In this document: in pieces, positions 1-12,016 of the stretch
How the letters are laid out: the number at the start of each line of letters is the position of its first letter
How positions within the stretch are numbered: the stretch's first letter is position 1
Notes under the pieces: model-generated
What the model saw: the letters and a program-made list of their open reading frames with translations, nothing else
What the model was told of the DNA's origin: nothing
Databases searched by the model: none
Assembly: GCA_023614405.1 (NCBI GenBank)
Contig: CM042684.1
Span: 469,287,650 to 469,351,649, forward strand
Reading direction: 5' to 3'
Length of the DNA: 64,000 nt
DNA from: Avena insularis
Lineage: Eukaryota; Streptophyta; Magnoliopsida; Poales; Poaceae
Translations under genes and position numbers: made by a program

Positions 1-229
1 TGAGCACTAGTGGATCTAGGGTTCTTGGGCTAGATAGGAGGCAAGAGTAAGAGAGTTTATTCTTCCTCCTCTTGTCAATACAGCTCGAGAAGCACTTGTA
101 ATCTTTGAGATAGAACATCAATACAAAGCTTCTGTGTGGAGAATCACTCCACTATCCCTCCCTGGATTCCCCTAGCGTGTATTAGTCCCCACCTTTAGCC
201 TATCCATGGCATCTGCCGTGACACAACCA
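1..229 (+). mobile_element. Probable terminal part of an unidentified LTR
   Basis: This stretch does not match the related internal regions of E1 and E2, whereas sequence from about 230 onward does. It ends in a short segment finishing in GACACA, which would suit the CA end of an LTR inserted into E3. No primer site or second copy is visible in the window, so the boundary and the identity are inferred. It could instead be divergent E3 internal sequence. Confidence 0.35.
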
Positions 230-1011
230 CGACAGTACCGCGTTGGCCGTTCTCTATGATACACATGTACTTACGATGACAAGAACTTACCGGTGACTAA
301 ACTTGAGTAGCATGAGGAGCGGCCCTCATATTCAAGGGACATGAGATTTCTAACTTATACTTCGTCAAGCATGTACACCATAGTTTGTTCAGTTTAACCT
401 TAATCACTTCAAGATGCTTATGATAGGGGCAATGAGAGCTGAAAGCTATAAGTACCATAATTTTTGGAAGCTCTTTATGAAACTTGAATCTCTGCTTCCT
501 TCTACGAAGGCCTTTCTTCCACCATTATATTGAGTCTCCACCTTCTACCTTTATGCACCTACTTTGAGAGCATAGTGGCCATTCTTAGTTCTATGTGCAT
601 TGTCCCAAGACTAGTTGATTGATGCATAACTTGATATTGCTTGTTTTAAACTATTTGTATCTAGTCACTCTTATGAAATTTGAAGGTGTCCTATGCATTT
701 ATATTTGCTACTCTATGAGGGACAAGCTGAATACTATTATGCTATGCTTTCTTTATGTGAAACAAACAAACGTCTTGCAAAGCATTGCTATTCATGAATC
801 TTTTGTTTGTGCCTTTTCATGTTGCAACATAGTTGCTTTGTCTTATTGCTAGAACTTTATCTTTCATGTTATGATTGAAGTACTATGATCCCAGCTTTGA
901 ATGTTTTACAAATACTTTGATCAAGTCTTTGATGGTGCATGTCACCTCAAAAATTATTCTTTCTTTTTATCACTTACCTACTCGAGGATGAGCAGGAGTT
1001 AAGCTTGGGGA
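230..1011 (+). mobile_element. E3 internal 3' region (non-autonomous Athila-like gypsy)
   Basis: Non-coding internal sequence just upstream of the E3 3' LTR. It matches, in inverted orientation, E2 positions about 9120-9860, and its first part also matches E1 about 7130-7400. It ends in a purine-rich tract (AAGCTTGGGGA, 1001-1011) directly before the LTR, which is the expected plus-strand priming site. The small ORF at 619-852 has no visible family features and I treat it as chance. Confidence 0.75.
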
Positions 1012-2423
1012 TGTTCATACATTGCAAATGTATCTATAATTTTTGATGTTCCATGCTTGGTTTTATCTACTTTCTTGTGTTTTGTTCCAACTTTGGAGTA
1101 CTTTCTATACACTTTCTTGGACTAACCTATTAACAAGAGCCACAAAGGCTGCTTGCACTGTTTTTCTGTTTTTGGTTCCAGGAAAGTCATAAAATGAATA
1201 TTCTCGGAATTCGACGGGACAAAAGCCAAAGTTCCTATTTTACCGGAAGACTCACGGAGCCAGAATACGAGACGGAGGAGGGCCATGGCCTGTCCACACC
1301 CCCAGGCGCGGGTCCCCCCTAGGCCGCACCAGGGCATGGTGTGGGCCCCTCCGGCACCTCCTCGGTCTCCCCTCTCGCCTATAAGAGCCTCCTGATGCAT
1401 AAACCCTAAATCGTCCAGCCTCCAGGCACGAAAAGTTCCGCAGCGCCGCCGCCACCAAAGGGGAGATTCAGGGGACAGAAAGTCTCTGTTCTGGCACCCT
1501 GCTGGGATGGGGAAGTGCCCCCGGAGCCATCTCCATCGATCTCCACCACCATCTCCATCACCGTTGCTAATTCCCATGATGATGAGGGAGTAGTTCTTCC
1601 TCAAGGCTAAGGGTTCTACCGGTAGCTATGTGTTCATCTCTCTCTCTATGCATGATCATATTTTGATCATGAGCTTGTAATCTATAGATCTACCTTGCTA
1701 CTCAAGTGCTTTAATAGATCTCTGCTCTCCCCATGTGTGTGAAGTTGACAGTGTGCACACCATGGTGGCACTTAGGCTAGAGATTACAAATACTTATTAT
1801 GAGTTATGTTTGGAGTTGGATGTCTCTATGAAATTGTGGTGTTTGTTGGAACCATCTAGTGCTCAAGGTGACAGTGTGGGGTTATCTAGATGGGAAATGC
1901 TTACTTTGTGGTGTGCTGTTATAGCCCTACCATCGATTAGAGTGTTCAACCGGAGAGTAGTTTAGAGTAGTATCAGGAAGATAATATATTTATATGAGAG
2001 TGTTCACTAGTGAAAGTATGATCCCTAGGCCTTGTTTCTAAGCATTGAAACTTCGTTTGCAACTAGATCTATTACATGTTTGCTTTCTTCCATCTTTATT
2101 TCAGTTTTCCTTTAGTCTCTTTCACGCTATCAAGCTATTTTCTAGCACCGTTGTCTTTTATCCATACCACTTGTATTTCACTATCTCTTCGCCGAACTAG
2201 TGCACCTATACACCTGACAAGTGTATTGGGTGTGTTGGGGACACAAGAGACTTCTTGTATCTTGATTGCAGGATTTCTTGAGAGGGGATACCTTTGACCA
2301 CTTCCTCCCTGAGTTTGATAAACCTTGGGTGATCCACTTAAGGGAAAACTTGCTACTGTTCTACAAACCTCTGCACTTGGAGGCCCAACAACTGTCTACA
2401 AGATTAGAAATGCGTAGACATCA
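1012..2423 (+). mobile_element. E3 3' LTR
   Basis: A 1412-bp LTR that starts TGTTCATACATTG and ends GCGTAGACATCA. It follows a polypurine tract and is followed at 2424 by the interrupted LTR of E1. A TATAAG box lies at 1380-1385 in the GC-rich central part. It is homologous to the split E2 LTR (12988-13787 plus 35976-36553), which is inverted, so E2 and E3 belong to the same or sister families. ORFs predicted inside it on both strands are composition artefacts that recur in the E2 copy. Confidence 0.85.
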
Positions 2424-2876
2424 GGTTTCTACCTTAATTACTTTCTTGTACTTGCGGATGCTTGCAAGGGGTATAATCACAAGTATGTATTAGTCCTAGG
2501 AAGGTCGGTACATTAGCACAGGTTCACCCACACAACACTTATCAAACTAAAGAAGATTAATCAACTATATGAAGCGAAAGCACTTGACGATATCCCCGTG
2601 TGTCCTCAAGAACGTTTGGTCATCTTAAGTAATACAACCAACTTGTCCTTTGCTAAAGAAAGGATTGAGACACTTGCTGCATTTATTCTTATTGTCTTTT
2701 AATTACTCGCACTTTATTTATCTGTATTATCAAAAACCCCTAAAAATCCGTTTGCTAAGTATTTACAGAGAATTCCTGCTCCAAGCCACTCGTCAACACC
2801 TTCTGCTCCTCGTTGGGTTCGACACTCTTACTTATCGAAAATATTGCGATACACCCCCTATACTCTTGGGTCATTA
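2424..2876 (+). mobile_element. E1 5' LTR, 3' portion only
   Basis: The 453 bp align with 8664-9115 of the E1 3' LTR. By eye I count about 23 differences including one indel, close to 5%. The copy starts exactly where E3 ends, so E3 inserted into this LTR. Its terminal CA has decayed to TA. Confidence 0.9.
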
Positions 2877-2887
2877 AGACTATTTTT

Positions 2888-2905
2888 TGGCACCGTTGCC
2901 GGGGA
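2888..2905 (+). other. E1 primer binding site, tRNA-Asp type
   Basis: TGGCACCGTTGCCGGGGA lies 11 bp after the LTR end. It differs by one base from the TGGCGCCGTTGCCGGGGA form typical of Athila-lineage elements, which prime from tRNA-Asp. Confidence 0.85.
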
Positions 2906-2989
2906 GTGAAGCGCTATTGGAGAGTGGAACTAGTAAAGGAAACTTCTACTGTTAGTATTGTTTATTTCTGTTAGTTGCTTTATTTCATT

Positions 2990-4482
2990 ATGGACAATTC
3001 GCCGAGTTTCTTATTTCGTAATGCTACTACCACTGCTAAGTTAGTAGATGAACCACCACCTTCTGAGAATGATACTTTTAAAATACCTATAAGAATTATT
3101 GACCATGTTATGGATAACTATTATGTTGGAGATGGAACTGTCCATCCCGGTGATCATTTGCTCTTTATAGACGAATTATGCGGGTTGTTCAAGTGTGTAG
3201 GTATAACAACAGATCAAGTCAAGAAGAAGTTATTCTCATTATCACTAAAAGGAAGAGCTGAGGAATGGTATAAGCTGGTGAAGAATGATCAAGCTCTTGA
3301 AATGGGAGGAAGTAGTGCATCTCTTTTATTCAAAATTTTATCCTCCTAGTGAGATTCATAAAGATTGGAATCAAATAATACAATTTTTGGCCTCTTGATG
3401 GAGAGAGTACAGCTCAAGCTTGGGGGAGATTGAAGTTATTAATGCTCAAATGTCCTATTCATGAGCTCCCCAACAATATTATTATCAATAACTTTTATGC
3501 ATGACTTTCTCTCCATGATAAGGATCTATTGGATGCTTCTTGCTCTGGATCATTTACACTCATGAAAGAAGAAGCTAAATGAGATCTTCTAGACCGTATT
3601 CAAGACAATGCTGAAGCATGGGAGAATGATAAAGGAAGAAAGTCAGGTATAAATTATGATTATGAATGCATTGAATCTTTTATGGGAACTGATGACTTTC
3701 AAAATATTAAAAATGATTATGGTCTTGATTCTCAAGCTATTGCAACTTATTTTAAGGCTTTTGCTTCCTATATTGAAGTTCCTAAAAAGAAGTAGAATAA
3801 GTATCATGAACCATATAAAGATATTGCTAATTGTGTTCCTGCAAGAAATACTGAAGTTTATACTGCTAATCATGTTTTACCTGAACCTTACATTGAGAAA
3901 ATACCTTTCCCAGTTGAAGTAAAGGAACATTCTATGATAGCTAGTATGGTTAATGAAAGTACAAATAAAGTTGTTGAACCTGATGAACAAATGGATGATG
4001 AACCTATAATAGCAAATGTGAAAGACTTTGTCACTAAATATGTAGATGGACACACTATCCTCTTTAAAGATACCTCTAATATTGCTTCACAAAGTAGTGT
4101 TATGAGAGCTAGTGTCCCTGTGTTTTTTGTTAGGATAAGTAATCATTGCTACAATGGTTCTTGTGATAGCTATATCCTTAAATTTATACATGATACTGAA
4201 AGTTATTATGAGAGAGGGAAGACTGTTCTAATGCATCTCAACAATATTAAGTTTCCTCGTTTTATGCTGAAAGTTTTTATGTTGTACCTGTTTTGCCTTC
4301 CTATGCTAGTAGCCTCTGGTTTCAACAATTTATTTTCTTACAAAATCCCCTTGCATAGGAAGTGGGTTAGACTTAAACATGTGTATTTTTTTCTTCTTGA
4401 TGCTCTCTTTCACTTCAATTCATATTCTTATGTGAGCATCATTGAAATTATCATGCCCATCTTAATGGCTATAAAGAAATAG
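2990..4482 (+). pseudogene. E1 gag-like ORF fused to a hydrophobic C-terminal module, decayed
   Basis: Residues from the ATG at 2990 resemble the N-terminal gag of Athila-type grass elements: HPGDHLLF, DELCGLFK and KKLFSLSLKGRAEEWYKL are visible. Reading breaks at about 3330 by frameshift, then continues with stops and shifts through 3656-3922 and 3934-4482. In place of the protease region the frame runs into a module with YYERGK, HLNNIKFP and KIPLHRKWVRLK, rich in Leu, Phe and Cys, and ends at a TAG at 4480-4482. E2 has the same module at the end of its only ORF. Gag would form the particle; I know of no assigned role for the C-terminal module. This looks like an internal-deletion derivative lacking pol. 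Gag homology is firm; the functional reading of the tail is not. Confidence 0.75.
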
Positions 4483-5497
4483 CTTTTTGGGAGACAACCC
4501 AATTTATTTGTGCTTTTAGTTGTTTTTGTTTATTTGAGTCTTGGAAGTTATTACTTTGGTAATAACCTCTGCTTATCCTTTTTTTTTTGGTTTTTGTGTC
4601 AAGATCAACCTCTAATGAGAGAGATGTAAGATTTGGGGAAGTTGCTGTCCTGAAACAGATTTTTTGTGCTTCACCGTAAAAATTCGTGAGATATCTCTGT
4701 ACGTCGGTTTGAGCTGTAATTTTTTGTGATTCTGTCCTAGGTTGTTATTTAACTTTAGTTAGTTCTACACTTTTTGATTTGAGCAACAGAAGATTTTCTA
4801 AAGAAATGATCTTTACCTGCTGGTCTGTTTTGACAGATTTTGCCACTCTTGCATTTGCTTCTTAAATCGATTTCCTTTTTGAATCCTTTTTGGGTTTTCG
4901 GAAGGAGTCGCTGCAGTAACTTATGTTTTGATGGATTTCAGTTGAATATGAACCTAAAAGGTTTATTAGCTTGCTTACACTAATGTTCTAATGAGAATAG
5001 TGTGAAGTTTTGTGTGAAAGAAATTTCCAGGTTAGTGGAGAAAATGGTGTAATAAGAAAGTGAAAGGTTTCATGACTCAAGAAATATGTGTATGAAGATG
5101 AAGATATTGATGTTATTCAAGTGGCGACTCCGGAAGAATCTAATAAATGCCAAATTCAGAGACCCGCAGAGTCCATTTTCGAATAGGTAATAGTTCTGGT
5201 AAGAAAAGTTCCGTGAAAAATCTTTCCAGTTATATTTTTGGAGTTTTTATCCAACAAGGAAAGCAACGAAGCGAAAGAGGGACGAAAATGGAGCCAAGGT
5301 GGCTCACACCACCCCCTAGCATGGGCCCCCTGGCCATGCCAGCAGGTGGTGTGTTCACCTCGGACTCCGTCTCCGACCCATTTTCTCCCAGTACCTTCCT
5401 TATGTTGTAAAACCTCATAATATATAATCTCCCGGATCCCCCGAGGTTCGTATATCGTGTTCTCGTCGTGTTTTTGTTTTGATATGTTCTGTTCAGA
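4483..5497 (+). other. E1 internal non-coding stretch
   Basis: No ORF with recognisable features. The part at 4600-5120 is AT-rich and resembles, in inverted form, E2 around 11700-11990. A GC-rich part at 5270-5400 gives overlapping ORFs on both strands that look like composition artefacts. I see no transcription signal that I can support. Confidence 0.6.
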
Positions 5498-5877
5498 TGT
5501 CGTTCCAGGATTCGTCTTCAAAGGGTTACGAGCTGTGACGCCATCACGAGCTCCATCACAATCTTGAGCAGGAGACTTTTGTAGGATTGGTGAAACAAGA
5601 AAGGATCACAACTAGGTGTGAAGACATGGACCGGAATGTCGGGGAGGAAGTAAAGGACATGTCAGCAAGCATGAAGGGGCTGATACCTCCAACTCTAGAT
5701 CTCAGTTCCTGCCCTGCTACAGTGGAAGCTCTACGAGTAACTGATGAGTTCTGCTACAAGTACCGAGACGTGAGAAGGAAGGTGGATATACTTCAAGAGG
5801 AGAATAACAGGCTTCGCAAGATGCTAGAAGATTTTCTCGCCCCAATCAAGAGAACACCACCACCACCGAAGGAGTAA
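5498..5877 (+). pseudogene. E1 small coiled-coil ORF, broken
   Basis: From the ATG at 5498 the frame starts MSFQDSSSKGYEL, meets a TGA at 5537-5539, and needs a one-base shift near 5580 to join the long open frame that ends with the TAA at 5875-5877. The second half carries IPPTLDLSSCPATVEAL, then a heptad-like segment (VDILQEENNRLRKMLEDF), then a short proline run and PPKE. This suits a short coiled-coil protein. Similar small ORFs occur in related Triticeae gypsy elements as far as I recall, with no function known to me. No nucleic-acid-binding or catalytic motif is visible. Confidence 0.55.
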
Positions 5878-7866
5878 TTCGTCATCAGGTTTTGGCATCC
5901 CCTTGGGTTGTTCCAAGCTTGGGGGAGTGTCACGGTATCACATCACTATCTTATATCTTTTTACATTTTTAGTAGAGTCATATCATGAATAGAGGAGTTA
6001 TCATGTAGGATGGTTTGTATTATGGAAGTGCCCCCTATCATTAGATATTTATGTATCCCTTGGTGTGAGTTGCTGTTATGGAATATTAATGAGAAGTTCT
6101 TTCATTTACTCTTTTGCATATCATATATTAGTTTTCAATTTCTGTTATATGATTGATCTTGTTATTAGTACTGGTATCACTTTGGGATCATTGAGTTAAT
6201 TTAGTTGGTTCTGGCAAACCTGGCTCGGTCAGTAGCAACACTATTTTTGAGAATTGAATGAAAAAGATAAAAGTACTCTAAAGAAATATAATTTCATCAT
6301 CTTTCTTTCTTGATTTGCTCTTAAGCTTAGTATTCTCTAGTTAAGATCTTTTGTGCTTCCAAGGAAGATTGCATGTTTGTTTTTATCACTTGTATGTTTG
6401 TTTGTTTCCTTCAACTCTTATGCTTGCTACCTAGCCTTGCTAGCCAAAAACCTGTACTGAGAGGGAATGCTTCTCGTGCATCCAATCCTTAAACCAAAAC
6501 CTATGCCATTTGTGTCCACCATACCTACCTATTAGCATTATTGCTATTCCAAGTAAATTCATGTTTTTATCTACCTTCCGAATTGAACTTGTTATGTGAA
6601 AATTAGTGATTAAATCTCTCACGAACTTGATGGCACACTTTACTTTTCTTGCACTTTAATAAACCTGAACCATTGTGCCCATCTATGTTGTGTATATGCT
6701 TGCGCTTTGTAAGTTGTTAATTAGCAGAACCATGCTGTCATGGGGAAAGCTTTCAACATTGCACTTGTACATTGTACCCAGTTGATATCATGCTCTTTTG
6801 TTTATGGATGTCGTCGGTGTGAAATGAAAGGGGAGCTTGTAAGTCCATGGAGTTATGTATGTGTGTTAGAGAAACGCCTGGGCCACCAGTCTAATCCATG
6901 CCTAATCATGGTGGAAACCTGCAACGTAACCATAATGAGCAATCTATGAAGCATTCTTCTTATAGAAAAAGAGATAGAGATTGAGAAAGAAAAAAATATG
7001 AGAAAAGAGGAAAGAGAGAAAAAAGCACCATTTTCCCATGGTAAATAAGAAGATTGCTGAGATGCTAGTTGTGTGCTTGCCATGTCATTTTGATATGGGG
7101 ATTCTTCCGTATCATCGGGTAAGGGGTACCCCGTTGGCGGTTCTCTATGATACACATATACTTACTATGACAAGAACTTACAGGTAACTAAACTTGAGTA
7201 GCATGAGGAGCTGCCCTCGTATTCAAGTGACATGAGATTTTCAACTTACAACTTGTCAAGCATATCCTCATATTTGATCACTTTAACCTTAATCACCTAA
7301 AGATGTTTATGATAGGGGCAATGAGAGCTGAAAGCTAATAAGTACCATAATTTTTGGAAGCTCTTTATGAAACTTGAAATCCCTGCTTCCCTCTGTGAAG
7401 GGCCTATCTTTTACTTTTTAGTTGAGTCAGTAAACCTATTCCCTTCTATCTTAGCAAGTATTTTGAGTTATTGTGTTTCATTCATTCATGTGATGATTTA
7501 TTAAATCATGTTCTTATGTTCCTTGTTTTGCACACTAATCTTATCTTAGTGAATACTACTTTGAAAGCTATCATTGAAAACCCTTTATGTGTGAACTCTT
7601 GCAAATTGTCAACTATTCTTCGACTAAGAGCTAAGTTTGCCATTACCAATTGTTATTTACTTTATGTATCTTTATGGTGTTTCCTTTACTTATTGCAAGA
7701 TAAGTTATATAATAGTGAGTTGTCTTCTATTATGATTTGTGTATTGATGAATGTGATACTTCTTGTCCATATTCTTTTATCGACTCTTCACTCCATAAAC
7801 CTGAGGTCATGTTTATTGAGCTCAGTTTTCGCTTGGGGACAAGCAAAGTCTAAGCTTGGGGGGAGT
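5878..7866 (+). other. E1 internal 3' non-coding region and polypurine tract
   Basis: No supported gene. Segments at about 6430-7420 match E2 positions 9590-10490 in inverted orientation, so the two elements share a long 3' internal region. The last 450 bp are specific to E1. A purine tract (AAGCTTGGGGGGAG, about 7852-7865) abuts the 3' LTR. Confidence 0.7.
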
Positions 7867-9115
7867 TGATACGTCCATTTTGCATCACTATTCTATATAA
7901 TAATTTACTGTTATTATTGATATATTCATATTAAGAGATGATACTTATGTTATTTCATCTGTTTTTGCATGGTTGATGACTTTTGGAGCATGGACCGCTG
8001 CCTCTGCAGGGCGGAAAGATTCCACTGCTTCTGCGGGGCAGAAAACACCGAGAGAGAAAGATCTCTCTAGCACACAGAATTCTGCCGGGGGAATTCCTTC
8101 CCGGAGAGGGGAGATCGTCGCCATCAACACCACCATCAAGCTGGACTTCATCGGGATCATCATCATCACCACCACCATCATCTCCACCAGCACCATCATC
8201 ACCACTCTGTACCGCTGTAACAATTGGGTTGAATCTTGCATAGTTCTTAGGGGAAACTTTCCCGGTGTTGATTACTCCTTGTAGTTGATGCTATTGAGTG
8301 AACCATTGAATTATCATTTATGTTCAGATTGTTACATATCATTATATCATCTCTGATCTTGATCCATATGATCTCTTGTGAGTAGTTCGTTTAGTTCTTG
8401 AGGACATGGGAGAAGTCATGTTGTTAGTAGTGGAGTTGTGTTGAGAAAGATTCAATGGTTTGATATTTAAGTTGTGGTGTATTTCTTCTAGTGGTGTCAT
8501 GTGAACGTCGACTACATGACACTTCACCTATATGGGCCTAGGGGAATGCATTGTGTATTTGGCTACTAATCGTAGGGGTTGCCGGAGTGACAGAAACCTA
8601 AACCCCCGTTAGGAAACCTTTGGACAAGGGATGTCAGGGTCTTAGAGTTTAAAGCTGTGGTTAGGTTTCTACCTTAATTACTTTCTTGTACTTGCGGATG
8701 CTTGCAAGGGGTATAATCACAAGTATGTATTAGTCCTAGGAAGGTCAGTACATTAGCACAGGTTCACCCACACAACACTTATCAAACTAAAGAAGATTAA
8801 TCAACTATATGAAGCGAAAGAACTTGACGATATTCTCGTGTGTCCTCGAGAACGTTTGGTCATCTTAAGTAATACAACCGGCTTGCCCTTTGCTAAAGAA
8901 AGAATTGGACACTTACTGCATTTATTCGTATTGCCTTTTATTTACTCGCACTTTATTTATCCGCATTATCAAAAAACCCTAAAAATCCGTTTGCTAAGTA
9001 TTTACAGAGAATTCCTGCTCCAAGACACTCGTCAACACCTTCCGCTCCTCGTTGGGTTCGACACTCTTACTTATGGAAAATATTGCGATACACCCCCTAT
9101 ACTTGTGGGTCATCA
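7867..9115 (+). mobile_element. E1 3' LTR
   Basis: A 1249-bp LTR that starts TGATACGTCCATTTTGCATC and ends GGGTCATCA. This terminal signature is widespread in Triticeae gypsy elements. A run of trinucleotide-like CAT/CAC repeats lies at 8145-8205. The last 452 bp match the surviving part of the 5' LTR. Confidence 0.88.
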
Positions 9116-12016
9116 GTCCTCAAGTAGGTAAGTGATAAAAAGAATAATTTTTTAGGTGACATGCACCATCATAATCTTGATCAAGGTATTTGTAAAACAT
9201 TAATAGTTGGGATCATAGTACTCTAACATATACATGAAAGATATAGTTCTAACAATAAGACATAGCAACTATGTTGTAACATGAAAAGGTACAAACAAAA
9301 GATTCATGAATAACAATGCTTTGAAAGACGTTTGTTTGTTTCACATATAGAAAACATAATGAGATTGGTATTCAGCTTGTCCTTCATAGTGTAGCAAAAC
9401 ATAAATGCATAGGACACCTTCAAAGTTCATAAGGGTGACTATATACAAATAGTTTAACAACAAGCAATATAAAAGTTATGAATCAAGCAACAAGTTTTGG
9501 GACAATGCACATTAAACTAAGAATGACCACTATGCTCTCTCAATAGGTGCATAAAGATAGAAGATGGAGACTCGACATAAAAGTAAAAGAAAGGCCTTCA
9601 TAGAAGGAAGCAGGGATTCAAATCTCATAAAGAGCTTCCAAAAATTATGGTACTTATTAGCTTTCAGCTCTCATTGCCCCTATCATAAGCATCTTGAAGT
9701 GATTAAGGTTAAAGTGAACAAACTATGGAGTATATGCTTGACAAAGTATAAGTTGGCAATCTTATGTCCCTTGAATACTAGGGGCGCTCCTCATGCTACT
9801 CAAGTTTAGTTACCGGTAAGTTCTTGTCATAGTAAGTACATGTGTATCATAGAGAACCGCCAACGGGGTACCCCTTGCACATGATATAGGATCTATCCCA
9901 TAATCAAAATGACAAGGCAAGCAGACAATGAGCATCTCAGCAATCTTCTTATTTACCATGGGAAAATAGTGTTTTTTTCTCTCTTTCCTCTTTTCTCATC
10001 TTTTTTTCTTTTCTCAATCTCTATCTCTTTTTTTATAAGAAGAATGCTTCATAGATTGCTCACTATGGTGATGCTGCAAGTTTCCACCATGATTAGGCAT
10101 GGCTTAGGCTAGCGGCCCAAGCGTTTCTCTAACACACATACATAACTCCATGGACTTACAAGCTCCCCTTTCATTTCACACCGACGACATCCATAAACAA
10201 AAGAGCATGATATCAACTGGGTACCATGTACAAGTGCAATGTTGAAAGCGTTCCCCATGACAACATGGTTCCGCTAATCCGAACGTATAAGTGCAAGCAT
10301 ATACAACATAGATGACACAATGGTTCAAGTTTATTAGGGGCAAGAAAAGTAAAGTGTGCCATCAAGTTCGTGAGATCTTTAATCACTAATTTTCAAATAA
10401 CAAGTTTAATTCAGAAGGTAGATAAAAACATGAATATACTTGGAATAGCAATAATGCTAATAGGTAGGTATGGTGGACTCTTTGGAATAACTTGGTTTTA
10501 TTTGGAGTTGGATGCATGAGTGGAACTCATACTTGGTACATGTGGAGGCTAGCAAAAGATTGGGAGCGACTAACTAAGAGAGCAATAATGGCCATAATCA
10601 TGCAAAGCGACAAAACATTATTAATTAAAGCATAAAGTGATATTACAAGTGAAAAACTAAATGATCATAGAGTCTATGGTGACTTGGTATAGTCTTAACA
10701 TGGTGTGAGCATGCACCAAGTCAACCCAAATAAAGCATCAAAGGAGAATACCACAATATTATGCTTTTACATGCTAAAACAACGCATGATTCTTTCAAGG
10801 CACATTAAGAAATCTCAATTGTTTGGAACAAGTGATGCTACAGCAATAATCACTAAGCATAAGGTTAAAGCAACATCTAGCATGGCATGATAAAGTCTAA
10901 GCCATGGTCAAAACAAGCTCCCTTTTGTACCACTAAAGCATGAAGCTTTCTACTCTCTTCCAACACCAATTGACTTATTTGAAATAACTCACAAAGATAA
11001 TAATAAATAAAGATCAGTGGGCTTGTCTCACAAATCCACAAAGAAGAACTAAAAATTTCTAAGCTGAAAGCACAAGAAAACTAAGGATAAACCCAGTGCT
11101 AGCAAAAGAGAACACTCACAAAACAATAAGAATGAAAACTAGAGTGTTCTAAACAATGAAAGAAGAGTGTGTCTCTCTCCAAAAGAAGTGCTGGGATCCA
11201 ACCAACTTATTGCAGCAAACCAAGCAAAAGAAAACTAAAAACAAAAATAAAGACGCTTCAAGAACAACACAATAGTGCATGAAACAATAAAAACGAAGTG
11301 GCTAGAAAGACCTGAGATTTTTATTGATGAAGAAGGGGATGCCTTGGGCATCCCCAAGCTTTGACGCTTGTACCTCTTGAATATTTCTTGGGGTGAAACA
11401 GGGTGGCATCACCAAGCTTTTGTCCATTCTTCATCTCATTACATCATTCTTTCCCTACACCTGAAAATTTCCTTCATACAAAACTTCACACAATCTTCAT
11501 TAGCAACATTAGTGCATTCAAAAGATAATAAACCTTTGGGGTTTAGTTTTAAAACAGCAAAACTTTCATTAAAAACACAAGCTACTGTAGCAATTCCCTC
11601 AAAAATCTCAATTCACCAAAAAAACCAAAAAGAAATCGATAAAGAGGCAAATCCAAATAATGGCAGAAATCTGTCAAACCAGACCAGCCGGTGAAAACAA
11701 AATTTTTCGAAGACCTTGTGTTGCTCAAATAAAAAAGTGTTGAACTAACGAAAGTTAGATAACAAACTGGGGGATTTATTCAGAAAATTACAGCTCAATC
11801 CGACATACAGAGATTTTTCACGAATTTTTACAGAGAAGCACAAAAATCTGTTTCAGGACAGCAACTTTCCCAAATCTTACTTCTCCTTATTAGAGGTTAC
11901 TCTTGGCACAAAAATCAAATAAAAAGGATAAATAGAGGTTATTACAGAAGTAATAACTTCCAAGACTCAATAAAACTATTGGGTTATCTCCGAAGAAGTA
12001 CTTTTCTTTAACGCCT
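9116..12016 (-). other. E2 internal non-coding region
   Basis: About 2.9 kb downstream of the E2 ORF. The part at 9116-9860 matches the end of E3 (about 230-980) and the part at 9590-10490 matches E1 in inverted orientation. The short ORFs on both strands have no recognisable features. No gene is supported here. Confidence 0.7.

Larger units (their letters stand above)
2424..9115 (+). mobile_element. E1, non-autonomous Athila-like gypsy retrotransposon
   Basis: The layout is: 3' portion of the 5' LTR (2424-2876), tRNA-Asp-type primer site (2888-2905), decayed gag ORF (2990-4482), small coiled-coil ORF (5498-5877), non-coding 3' region, purine tract, and 3' LTR (7867-9115). No protease, reverse transcriptase, RNase H or integrase motif is present, so it needed enzymes from an autonomous relative. 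The 5' part of its first LTR was separated by insertion of E3 and lies left of the window. E1 itself lies inside the internal region of E2, which resumes at 9116. Confidence 0.85.

Noticed and set aside
1122..1604. 160-codon minus-strand ORF
   Set aside because: It lies in the E3 LTR, across the TATA region; the corresponding ORF in the E2 LTR (35962-36465) uses other frames. No motif.
8140..8210. CAT/CAC-rich strip as a possible microsatellite or CRISPR-like array
   Set aside because: Irregular trinucleotide-like composition inside the E1 LTR; no fixed repeat and spacer pattern.
11368..11694. 108-codon plus-strand ORF
   Set aside because: It is antisense to E2 and carries no recognisable motif; the region is non-coding in E1 and E3 relatives.
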